Shown in pieces: positions 10,781-23,561 of a stretch of DNA of 64,000 nt. The position numbers were made by a program, and so were the translations under genes. Source of the stretch: Bugula neritina (lineage: Eukaryota > Bryozoa > Gymnolaemata > Cheilostomatida > Bugulidae); contig OZ037765.1 of assembly GCA_964035545.1 (NCBI GenBank), forward strand, positions 9,020,698 through 9,084,697, in the 5' to 3' direction. Within the stretch, counting starts at the first letter, position 1, and each line of letters starts with the position of its first letter. A model generated the notes under the pieces. The model was given only the letters and a program-made list of their open reading frames with translations, did no database searches and was not told where the DNA came from.

Positions 10781-13340
10781 TAATACTCCTTACTGTAAAC
10801 GCTGTTATGTTTGCAGAGTTAAACTTATAGTGATTAATAATTCTGAGTCTAGAATTAAATGTTACTATGTTAACTACAGACTTACAGAGTTACTTATACT
10901 AATACTAATAGTCCTAGTTATTATTAGTATAACAAAAATGGCATAGTAATAGTTACACTCATAAGTCAAAATATTACAGATATACTTATAGTTATAGATT
11001 AACTTATACTTATAGTAAGTGTTACGTATATACAGTATACACCATCACCATGGTAAAATTCATTATGATTATACTTATATTCAGACATTTACATAGCAAC
11101 TTCGATTTACTTTTAGTCTTACAAACACCTAAGACTTAAGAGTAAGACGAAGTCCAACACTAACACTAACAGTATATGTAAGTGTAACACTAACAGTATC
11201 AGTATGAGTATCAGTACGAGACATGACTCAGTTTCATTAAGATCACCATGACAATGTGAATGCTTTTACTTTTAGGTTGTGGATGTCATTACAAATATGA
11301 TTATTAATAATTAATATTAATATTATGTTTATTACAATATCAATATCAATATGTCATATGAATACATAATGATAATCATAATGATAATTGATAACGAAAT
11401 TGAATTAATATTATGATAATCATAATCATAATGATAATCATAATGATAATGACAATCCTTAGGCCTAGGGTTATCTGTAATCTGCTAAGCCTAATCTAAG
11501 TCATTAATCACTCAGAGTCAGTCAAAGATGAATGATGATTATCATATTCATTATGATTATCCTTATCATTATGATAATCAGATTATGCCTTAGGCTTATA
11601 CTTATTACGCAATTGTTATAGTACTTATAGTTATGATAACAGTTTGAGTTATGGCCTATGCCCTACGACCTATGGCTTATGATAATAATTATAAATTAAA
11701 TATTATTATTATATAATTATTAATTATTATTATAACTAATAAATATTTAATTTAATTATATTTTGTAAACATTTATTACAGTAAAAATTGTCGCGAGGCT
11801 TAGAGTTAGTTTGTATGTTTAATTATAATAATTCATCATTTCTGCACGCCACATCCAATAACACTCAGTCTCACACTGGCATATATCCGTACGCTGTACA
11901 GATATAGGATTTCACTTTCTAAGGATGCATGGGCGTGAAACTGCAATACTATTTAATATACCATTGATGCAGTTTACCTATGAAAGTGTTTATACAGCGC
12001 AATCTCGATTCCAATGTAAATTGCCGCATTGTACGGTAATTATCGAGATCCCATGTTACTTTGCTTATCGGGAAGGCAAACTGTGATTAGTAGTTTGTGC
12101 AACTAGTACTCCGAAAACGACACATCTACTACACATTCATTTATAGCCTTCAGGCTGAGATTTACACCTAATATTGAGCTATTTGCGATTAATTGTAAGG
12201 AGCAATCATTACTACAAGTACGATACTGCTTAGTAGTGCTAATTGGATATACACACATTTTCAACCCGTCAACTTCAAGTTCAACAGATTCAGATTCAGA
12301 TTCAGATTGAAATTCTAATTGCTTCAAGTTCATTAGTAATTTCTAGTAAACAATAATATAGGAGTGGTGGGTGAATACGGATACAATCAACTTTAACTAA
12401 AAATAAAAGTTGAACGCAAAGTTTAGCTCTCTGTGGTAAGTCAAAGTATAATATAATTATGAAATAATTAAAATACAATTTTGATTTCCATTAGTCTTGT
12501 TTATAATTGATCACAGTGAAATTGATGATCATAATCAATAAATCACTTTATCATAATGATAATGAATATCAATATAATAATAATAAACTGAAAGTTAAAG
12601 GCAAGTCAGACTTTATTAGTATCACAAGTCTTTGTAACAACTTGAACTTCGACTTGAACTAAGTGAAATGTAACAGTAAATGTAATTTAAATTAGTAATA
12701 CTAATTACTTAAGAACTTATTAAAATAAGGAGTAGGAATAAAATAAATGTGAATTTAACACTAACAGTAACACTAACTGTAGTCTGTAAGAATTTAATTG
12801 TCACTATTAGTATTAGTCCATTGCCATTAATATTATGATTATCATTAGTATTACTATCAGTTTTAGTTTTAGAGAGTGGTTATGACTATAAGTATAACTA
12901 ATACCATAAGGCAGTAACTATAGTAGTACTAAGTATAATTCAATAATGATTAATTCTAAGTACAAGTGTTGTTTAGACTTTAGTGAATAGGTATCAGAAT
13001 GACTTTAAATAGTTTGAATATACACTTACTACTTAATCTTACATATATTCATACTCATATTGATATTCAGTTTCATAATTCATATTGTTCAAATGCAGTT
13101 TATTAACTATGCAATGTTAAAGTGACTCAAGTGTAATACTAGTAACTAGTAGTAAAATACTTAATTTTAAATTATAATGACCGTTGAATTTAATCATTTA
13201 ATGCAACTTTGAATTATCATCTGGTATTATACTAGTAAAAGTATCTTTCTAAGTATTTATCATTTTTGATTTAACCATTAGTGCATAGCAATTATGATTA
13301 TGGCAGCATTTAAATATACTGATTTGCATTACGATTATGA
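10781..13340. repeat. Field of degenerate ANT/hexamer repeats
   Basis: Stretches such as AACACTAACAGTATCAGT, ATCATAATGATAATCATA and TTATAGTACTTATAGTTA repeat 3- and 6-base units of the type ACT/AGT/AAT/ATT with constant substitution. Both strands read alike because ANT triplets are their own complement class. No gene is seen inside it. Confidence 0.7.
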
Positions 13341-14730
13341 TTAAGTTCCACCATCACCACTTTAAGTTTTGGTCATGCTGATGCAGCTACTAATAAATTA
13401 GTGTAATAACATGTTGGTAGTAATATAAGGTGAAATTCATTGAAATATTTAAAAATGTCTAGTCCAAATGAAGGTTTTATAATAAAATTTCATACAATTA
13501 CATGAGGCATATTGATATTAAAACATTTTTATTATAAAAATACTTGAATACTTAGTTTTAAGGTACTACTTATAAGCTACCAGTCGATTTTTTGTTTATT
13601 TGCCAATGCTTATGCTTGAGAAATAGATGAACATAAAATTAAATACCATTACAATGGAATAAAAATATATTTACGAGTTATAATCATCGTTGTCACTCTT
13701 TTTTGACATCCATAAATATGACATTTTGAATGCTTTGTCAATTGATAAAGCATATTTTAGTACCCAAATCTTGCAGTAAATTAATTTGAATCACTAAATT
13801 ATATATTGTTATACTTAACTTACTCAGTTGTTCTATAAACTAGAAGCATATCCGTAGTAACCAAGTGTTGAACTACTTCTTTTTATTATAGTTTTTAAGC
13901 GGTGACCATAACATTTAGCTAACTCTGTTGACTATTAGACTTTATAGGCACATATTGACATTTATATTAGAGCAATGCTGTTCTAGTATTGCCAGTTTTA
14001 CTATTATGTTACATTTTTATTGTGTTAGACCTGCTATCTTTATTAATAGTAGGTGCTTTAATGAATTTATTAATTTATTTAATGCTTCATGTGTTTAGTT
14101 GCAAAATTAACAAATGTTGATATGTAATGTGTATATGACTATTATGAAAGCACTAATAAATTGCTAAATACAGTTTAAATCGCTACCTACTGAAATCAGA
14201 GCTAAAGAGTAATGTAGGAAAGTAGTAGATAGATGTTTGTTGAAGTTTGTTTTGTAGATTATTAATTGCTATTTATCTTGCTTTTGATCTTTATCCAGTT
14301 TATCACTGTAGATATTGTCACTATCATTTACAAAATTCCCTGTTGGTGAAAATTACGATCTGTTATATATGAAGGATTGCTAATGTTGCATGGCTATGGG
14401 TTGAAACTTGGGGATATTTTTGGTCTCTTTGATTCTTCAGCATTGCCATATGTTATTAGTATTCGCAGTAACAGTTGATGTTTTATTATGAAAAATCAGG
14501 TTAAATGTTCAGCAAACATAGCTCTGGAGAAAAGAAATCGAACATTTTTTTATTGATATTTTAATTTTACAAGTTAGTTGATGCCTACTAGTATTAGTAT
14601 ATTAGTGGATAGCCTTTTGGCACCATGGCTCGGTTTTTATTTGAAGGATTACCAAACTATTTTGATTTGTATTAACTGCTTTTTCCTTCATTATGCTCAT
14701 CTCACTTCAAAAATTATCATTATTTTTCAG
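13341..14730. other. AT-rich 5' flank of the MBD5/6-like gene
   Basis: No ORF or repeat stands out. The stretch ends in a pyrimidine-rich tract and AG at 14721-14730, which looks like a splice acceptor. The first exon and promoter of the MBD gene probably lie in this stretch or to its left. Confidence 0.4.
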
Positions 14731-14802
14731 GTTTCTCAATAGTTCTTGATGATTTTGGAATTATGTAATGCTTCAAGTGGAGATTAACACATTTCAGCAG
14801 TT

Positions 14803-17800
14803 ATGGAAGAAGGCGAAACTAAAGCAGTGCTTGGTACCACTTCCGTCTGTGATGATTTGCGGGGAAATTCCGAAAGTACATATAAAGATTTTATTAAACC
14901 ATATCAAAATGGCAGTATCAACCAGTTAGAAAGGCTGATGTCGATGGCTAGTGATTTGAATAAAAATATTTCCATTGATGAGACTATAGTCAGTGCGAAT
15001 GAGTCCGTTAGCACTTCTTCAGTTGATAGTACAATGACTAATACTGCTAACCGTAACCATGCTAGTCAACTGCTGTTGGCCGCAGCTTCAGTTGTTAGCA
15101 ATGGCTTTCTCGGAGTTCCCAATGGCTTACGTACCTCTATGGTGACAACAGCAAATACCGGAATACCAAGCTGCGTGATCTCGTCTGTTGGGAGTTGCCC
15201 ACCTGTGATATCAGTCAGTGAAACCTCCACCAGGACTCTAGCTAGTAGCACTTCTGTCTCTTTCACCTCTAAACCTACCATGAGCACCGGTTTTGCTGAG
15301 ACACCCTCTATGTCTCAATCGACACTGGCTAACTTGACTCTACCATTAAAGACTACATCCGCTATTGTCAATTCAGCTTTGTCACAACCAAAAGACCTGT
15401 TACCAATAAATGTTTTACCAGGTGAAAAGCTAAATGAAAACAGTTTAAGCTCTTATATCGTTGTGCCATTCCTCTGGAAACGAGAAAATGTGGAAGGAGT
15501 TATTCGTTATCGCAGGTAAGCAATGTTAAATAATTATGCTTCAAAACCTATGTACTTTTTACTCTAAGCATAGCATTTCTTGTCAAATTTGTTTGATCTC
15601 ATTTCTTGTGTTTCAACATAATTTGCGTTGTTAAACTCATTGATGGCTGCTATAAATTTTCAAAATCTCAAAATTCATTTTATTGACCACATTTATTTGT
15701 TGTATTAAAAAACCTCTCCACAATATAGTTTCCTTTTTTTAGCAAGTTAAATAGCTCTGCCACTCCTGTTTTCTAATTTTATTTATCCTTTTTGCAGCCC
15801 GTCAGAAAAAGTGTTGAGCAGCATAGACGAAGTAAAAGAATACTTATTATCTGAAGACACTTGCAAATGTGGCTTACCTTGCCCTTTTCATATTGAAAAG
15901 GTTTTTAATTTTGATTCTTCTGTGATGTCTCAACTTTGGAAACTGTCAGACATTGATGTCTCCGTTGAGAAGTCTAAGCATTCCTGTTGCCACAGAAAAT
16001 TTATTAAAAGTAATGCATTGATGAAACAATGTCAGACCGTTCCTAAACCACTAAAGCCACCTCCTTCCAAGCGTAGAGGTATGCAAGTCAACGCATTTAT
16101 CATTTTATTTACTTTCTGTAGTACGAATCATTAGGTTCGAGTACTGTAACATTTCTGGCTACATGATATTCTATTTTTTTATTTTCCTCAATTGTTTCGC
16201 ATTTTCAACTATTGATCAGTCGAAATAATAGATTTTCTAAGTTTCTTTGTGTGGTGGGTGCTCTTATCAATGTTGGACTGGTTCGTTTCTTGGATATAGG
16301 TAGTTGCTATATATTGTTTACTTGTTTGACGTCTTGTTGCAGTTTAATGAAGTTTCTTGCGAACTTACTCTATCCATACTATATTGATGGGCCTACCATC
16401 TAAAGCAGTGATAATTTTTAGCATATTAAATAGTAATTACTATGTAATAATTATAGTTCTTGATGTATAATTTCAAAGCAGAGGGTCACTTCCAGTGATA
16501 TAATCTCTATTAGAGTTACTCTGACTGTATTTCAATACTTGGAGCCAAAAAGAAAAATTTTTTAATTGCAACTTCATAGCTTGTATTAGCTCCTTCTGAT
16601 TTTTAAGACACATTCCTAGCTTCAGGCACAATGTTTCTGACAGTATAAATATGCCAGTCATGTAGCTAAGTCATTAAACTTCCATTCAGTTTGTGTCAAG
16701 AGTTATTAAAAACAAAATTCCACATCAAAGAGAAAAATTTCTGTCGTTCAAAAACTTGGATACATATTTTTATTAGAATGACATAAAAATCCAAAGAAAT
16801 TGTCTATAAGTTTTCGAAAAACACTTTTTGAAAAAATCATCATAAGTTATTACTGAAAGTGAGTGTAACTTTTTCTCCCTAAAACCAAGCTTAGTTAGCA
16901 TTTGTCTACAACTCTGTGCTATACTGATATTCTAAGTCCACTCAACAGTTGATGCCTCCCTGTTGTTTATTTGTTGCTAATAACGAGTTAATGGGTTTTT
17001 TTGACCAGTGTAAATGTTAACACAAGAGTAAAATGAGGTTTTGAAAATAATTCCTGTTTAGCAACTATTGAATTTAATAGAAATTTATTATGCAATATTT
17101 TCGGATAAGGTTGTGTATTTTGTGTGTACATTGCTATGATGAATTAATGTTTTACTCTTCCCAGTCAAACCAACTGCCAAAGTTGCCAACAAAAAGTCCG
17201 AAGGCGGAATTTATCGGAAAGCTGCCCAGCATTTTAAAAAGTCTCCCGAGAAGTTCCAAGGAGGGAAAGCAGCGTCAGCGTCTCAATCAAATCTGCTGTT
17301 GAACCCTGGCAGCAATACTTCGACTCCGATACCTCCTATAGAGACGGTTATGAGGAATTCTCTGCCCTTTTCATATCCATCTCACCCTGAAACAGGTGAG
17401 TTGTGTTATTGTGGACTCAAGGCTACAGTTTTAAGATCATTTCCTATGCTTTACCTCATGTTGCTTAGTAACATGCCATCACATTGGTAGAAATATATAC
17501 TATTATGGAAAATACCTGTATATGGATGTAGTGCACTCAATTTAGTAAGAATTGAGAGAGAAATCCATAGATGTTGGTCAATTTATTCTATGGTCTTCCT
17601 AGTAGCGTTGCTACATGTGCACATTATATAACTAAATGAGAATATTTTAGCTAAGAATTGTTTTAAATCGCTTTTGGTCATCCACAATATATCGTAGTTT
17701 TCTGAAAAAAATGAGGAGATTGAAAGACTAAAGCCATATAAATCATTTATTTCTGAAGCAAGCTTGTATATTCTATTTGCTAAATACTGTTTTTGATTCT

Positions 17801-20397
17801 AAATAACAAAGTGAAGATTATTTTAAAGCTAATGATCTTTCCTAAGATGAATAGTGAAATTTATCTGTTGTGTGTTTGTAGTGCTACAATTATGTTTGTA
17901 GGTTTTCACTCTCCTCGTCAGCTCTCAGATCTGGTCTCATCTGGAATGACCCTTCTCTCTCCACATGGATCTTCCAATCAAAGCAGTCACATGGTACCAG
18001 TCATAACACCTACCGGATATCCACCATCAAATGGCAGTCTTCTGCCACAGCATATATACAGGCAACCTGGAGACCCAGGTAATCCAGAGCAGCCCCAAAT
18101 ATTCTTACAGAGTATTAACTAATACCATTAACTTAGCTTACCTCAATGAATTACATATGATTAGGAATTAGTTTTGCTTTAAATTAAAAAAAATATTAAA
18201 ATAGTTTATTTGATCATGTGCCACAACAAGTAAGGGTAGCTAATAGCAATTATAATTCTCTTCATATCATATTTTATTCTTTGAGTATGCTATAATGTGG
18301 TATAACGTAAGATCTGTTAAAACATCTGAAAGAAGGTCTGTGGGTGATTTAGGCAGCAATAAAAAACAATGTTATGTTTGCTATATTTGACAAATGTTTT
18401 TTACTCGTTTTCTTCCTTTGGTTACTGTAACTTTATCATCAGGTTGCCCCAAGCTGATGAGTTAATCGAAGACATACATACATACATAAAATGTTATATA
18501 AATCATCAATTTGATTGGGTGTGCAACTCCAAAGTTGTATTTTAACTATAACATCAATATATTTTTTGCATGTTTTAATAATACACAAATATAACTGTCC
18601 GTACAGCTGCAAAGCTGACAAAGTATTTGGCATGAAGTTAGTTGCAGTGCCTCTACTATAGTGAGAATCTTGAGAGACTTTTCCTCTCAATACTTATACT
18701 GAAACCAGCACATAGTAGCATATGGATGCATATTGTTGAAGCATATTTTTGGGTTCTACACCTTTTAATAGTGTTTAGGGAAATAACCTGAAATGCTAGT
18801 ATATATTATCATTGTTGTGCCAAACTTGCAATATATATATATATGGAAATGTTTTCTCTTCAGGTTTACTATCTCCTAACAGTCAACACTCTTACTACAA
18901 CATGCCATATCCACCTGGCGCCATGCCTCCATACCCCTACTCTGGATATGAATTCACTCAGACTCACCCAAGGCCATGGAATTCACCGCCACCTTTCCCA
19001 CCTATGCCCCCTCCAGGAGCTCAACTCGGCCCTCCGTTTTGGCAAACAAGGCAAGAAGGTTCTAGATCTGATGTTTCCAATATTGTTCGTAAACGACAAC
19101 GACGAGCCAGTAGCCGATCAAGTAATGGAGGCAACAGCGATACGGGTTACACTTCAGGGCTGTCTTCCCCAGCCCATGCTTCTCCTGGTCAAAATAAACT
19201 ACAGGAAAAAGCTGAAAATTTATTCAAATCAAAGGTTTGTATCACACTAATTTGGTCTAAAGTGTTATTTATTAGAAACATGCTTTCAGGAACTGGTTGG
19301 TAAAATTGCAATATTGTGTCATTTCTTACTGTTGCATATTATAAATGTTGATTTTACAGGTACTGGATGATCGAAGGCACAACCCAATTGATATTGGATC
19401 TATAAGCAAAGTGGCCGATACACATAGTGGCTCTACGAATCAAAATCCTTTACCGTCTCTATCCGATACTGACAGTAATAAAAAGAGCGGTACCGGTAAT
19501 GTCTTGCCAGACATCAGCGTTCTGGCTTTGAATCCTGCCCTTAGATCTGAGCAATCGTCTGGAAGCAGATTGCCTACAACTAGAACTCATTCTCAAAATA
19601 ATTTGTCCTCGGATGGAATGCAATATATGGATCCGTTGTATCGGGCTAGGCATATGCCCCCTGGATACCCTCACCAGTTGCACCACATGTATCTACCTAA
19701 CCGGCCTCCTATGTATATTGCACAACCTCCTAACCCAGCAACTCATATGCACATGACGCAAACTAACAGCACTGAAAGTTTAAGGAATGAAACTGTTTCA
19801 GATAAAGAGCAACAACAACCTGCTCGAAAGAGACATAACTTAGCTCATGATTTTTCCAAATCAAAAGTAAACAGCAAAGCTGTAAATACCACTGCTAGTG
19901 CTCAGGGTAACGGAATTAATAGTCGTACAGTGAGTGTTCCATCCGGTCAGCAAATGCTTATGAATGGCTTTCAGCCACTTTTCAATCAGCATATAGGAGC
20001 ACCAGGAATTCCCTATCCGCATTCATTCGGTAGTGAATATGGTTATGCAGCTCAAGGACCAGTTCACATGATGCGAGCACCAACTGCGCCAATGCTTTAT
20101 AGGTACCCTCAGTCAAGAATGCCGGTTCCACCCCAAGTTATGCCATTTCATCAAAGTAGTAATTCCATGTATGCACAGCCACCTTTTATGACGTCACCAA
20201 ATGGTTCAAATTTTGCCTACGCACCATCCAGCACACCTCCTACCAGTCCCAAACGTAAACGGCGAAAAGGTAGTTCAAAAACGGTGATTGAATCTCACTC
20301 AGCAGTCTTGGCTGAGACAGATAATCAAGAAAGTTTACCTGTAAATGTTGAATCTTCTCGTGTGCAGTCAGAAAACAATGCCACTAGTGATAAATGA
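14803..20397 (+). CDS. MBD5/MBD6-like methyl-CpG-binding-domain protein
   Basis: Coding exons are 14803-15515, 15798-16078, 17165-17395, 17902-18078, 18864-19234 and 19360-20397. Every junction keeps frame, giving 936 residues. The 5' part of the first coding exon (14731-14802) is untranslated after an AG acceptor. Residues about 221-285 form the MBD: VPFLWKRENVEGVIRYRSPS, then VLSSIDEVKEYLLSEDTCKC, GLPCPFHIEKVFNFD. The TCKCG-x-x-CP...KVFNFD signature is that of MBD5/6 rather than MBD1-4 or MeCP2. The rest is low-complexity: Ser/Thr-rich N-terminus, Pro/Met/Tyr-rich middle, a basic stretch (RKRQRR) and a KRKRRK near the C-terminus. MBD5/6 are nuclear partners of the PR-DUB deubiquitinase complex and their MBD does not bind methyl-CpG well. 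I see no PWWP domain. The gene converges on SNRPF. Confidence 0.9.
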
Positions 20398-20862
20398 TTA
20401 TTATTTGTGATACTAATTTTGTTGTAAGTGTTCTATGCAAATTATATCCCAGCCATTTTAATGATAAATTAATGTTACATTTATATTTTTAAGCTATTGA
20501 CTGTTATGTTGCTGCTCATACTGCAGAACATATATATTTACACACACACACACACATACACATCATGTACAGCATTCATATGTATACTTATACATAGTTT
20601 TATCAGGTTACTTGGCAAACTTAATTGCATTTACATTATTTATTTATTTAGATTTGTATTATGTTACAATAAGTTTTTTACTGCATTTTATTATATATCT
20701 ACATTATTGTAATTCCCTATATAAATTAAACCAATCACAAAGTTAACTTATATTTTATAAAATGAATATACAAACAAGGGAGATGTCTCAATAGATTTGT
20801 ACAGGTTAATAAAAGTGTTTGATCATATATGTACAACACAGTCTTTTAATAATGCTTTTTAA
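20398..20862. other. Convergent 3' tails of the MBD and SNRPF genes
   Basis: AT-rich, with a CA/ATAC microsatellite near 20540-20565. It contains possible AATAAA-like signals for both genes but no coding signal. Confidence 0.5.
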
Positions 20863-21517
<655 letters not shown>

Positions 21518-23561
21518 ATTTGGATGTTGTTAATATGAGTCAATACTGAGAATGCCACAAAGACTTGACTATCATTGGTTCTTAGCAAAGTTACGCGAAG
21601 CCATCGCAGGGCTTAACTAATGCAAGTCAGTTTTCAAACTAAGAACTAGTATTTTATTTTTTAAAAATAACTTTATACATCTAAACAAGCATTTAAATTG
21701 ATTCATGCATATTGTGATTTTACTGACTTGACTCAATTTAATTATTATAAACAATGTTACTAGTTAGTGCTACAGCATGACTAGCTCTAAGTCTAGCAGC
21801 AACAGTAGCGGCAACAATGGCATTGAGTCTGACTTTTAGTGCTGCAGTTTGAGTTACTCGGAGCCAGTTATTCACATCTTAAACTGAATCTCTACGAGTA
21901 TGAGTATGACTATCACTATGTGACACTGACTATCACAATGTCTATAACTATTGACATTGTGATTGTCTGTGACTATTGCACCATCATCATCCATCAATTA
22001 AGACTGCCAATTTGTTACTACTATAATAAGGCAGTTAATAACTAACTTTAACTTAAAACCAACGTGAAAGCCTAAAAATGTTATTCTCTTACTAATACTT
22101 TTACGCTTACAGTTGTACTTTCACTTTGAGTTTGACTTAGAGATACAGATTGAGATTACGTAGTTTAACTTTTACTTACAGCCATTGTGGTTGTGATTGA
22201 TCTTTACAATAACTATGAGCCAATTTTATTTGTGTTCGTAAAACAATGGTTTATCGTCAAACCGGGCTAGCTTCTAAAACAAAGAGTACTTTGGAACTAG
22301 ACAGTACACAGTTGATCTTCTGGTGGCAACAAGTTGAAGCTCATTGAACAAAAAATTGGCGGATGTCGTATGCGCGTGTTGAAATGGCGCGCAAGCGCAT
22401 TCTAACCGCGATTCCCCTAGCAATAATTATTATTTTCAAATCAAACAGAAGTTATCTTTTCAGCTTAATCACTAAATTTTAGTAAATTGCTCGCTATATG
22501 ATATTTCTAATACTTAGAAATTATGCGGAAGTTTCTATATGCAGTAATCTGGCTCGACATTCGGTTGCTGGATATTTTATGATTGGCTGATTAGGTAGCG
22601 TCTCTGATTGGCTTACTAATTGAAAAAACGCTAGAGATTATTGTAATGCCTTGACTGTCATGGCGTACACGTGCTCTCCAAATCAATAATCATAATGATA
22701 AAGTCATTACAACCTCTACAACATCTTACTATAACTCAATTGATGATGCTTTTAGAGCAATAAAAAATTTTGAAATTCAAAGTAAAACTAAGTATGGTTG
22801 CAATGATGGCCACTTCAGGCGTGTGCAGCGGTATATTAAATTGTGTACTATGAGTTGGAGCGCACAGTGACCATCTCAGACATCAACAATAGCACGTGCG
22901 TCAAACAGCCAATCAGACAATATCCATCAAACTAGATGTCGAGCCAGATTACTGCATATAGAACTAACCTAGAAATGCAATTGCCTCTACTCCCAGTCTC
23001 ACTCTGCAAGGTTTGTATTTAAATTAAGGACTTATTGACGATGACTGTGCATTTCGAATGTTAAAACTATATTTTTAGTTTATACTAATACGGTAGTTTT
23101 TTCTTTATTTTATAGTCTCAATCTGCAGTGCTCAGTGCTGTGATTTTATTATTTATCCTCCGCACCTTGACCACGAGTCACACTCACAGTCTCAGTCTGA
23201 GAGTGAGTCGTAACTCATACAACTTGAAATATTTATATACTTATACAGAACTTTATAGTCATAGTCACTAGTGATATTGTATTTGATCGTTTAGGAGCAG
23301 TAGTGGAAAAATTGTTAAAAACTAAAAGTAAAAGGGTAGTTAATTGGATTAACATTTTTGCAATCTCAATTTGAATCTGGCAGTGCCATAGTTTCAGTCT
23401 GAGTTTGAGTCTGCAGTTGGAATTTTTATAATTGTTGACTGGAAATTATTAGAAAATAATATCAATATGATTGACATTTTTATTTTCAGTGCATAATTTT
23501 GTCAACTATTTTAGGTTGAGCCTCAAACATCTGTTTCAAATTCAAGTAACTTCAACCGGTC
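21518..23561. other. Divergent intergenic region SNRPF / MED20
   Basis: About 2 kb between two head-to-head genes. It holds degenerate hexamer repeats at about 21760-22200 and 23140-23420. An inverted-repeat element lies at 22533-22963. GC-richer patches near 22360-22410 and 22840-22910 could be promoter parts. No ORF is credible. Confidence 0.5.
22533..22963. mobile_element. MITE-like inverted-repeat element
   Basis: The ends carry a 28-bp perfect inverted repeat (TTCTATATGCAGTAATCTGG...ACAT at the left, its complement at the right). A weaker continuation including GGATAT...GATTGGCTG sits on both sides. The interior has no ORF. A TA at the tips would fit Tc1/mariner-type insertion, but the exact ends are not clear. 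Confidence 0.6.

Noticed and set aside
12103-12333. A 76-residue minus-strand ORF with a SESESES run.
   Set aside because: The Ser-Glu run comes from ATTCAG hexamer repeats in the degenerate repeat field. There is no family match and no splice context, and it is not the missing AARSD1 exon.
18843-19250. Second long plus-strand ORF over the MBD gene exon.
   Set aside because: It is a frame shadow of exon 18864-19234, whose own frame continues across both splice junctions.
21839-22045. 68-residue ORF rich in Tyr, Thr and Ile.
   Set aside because: It is a translation of degenerate ACTATC/TATGAG-type repeats.
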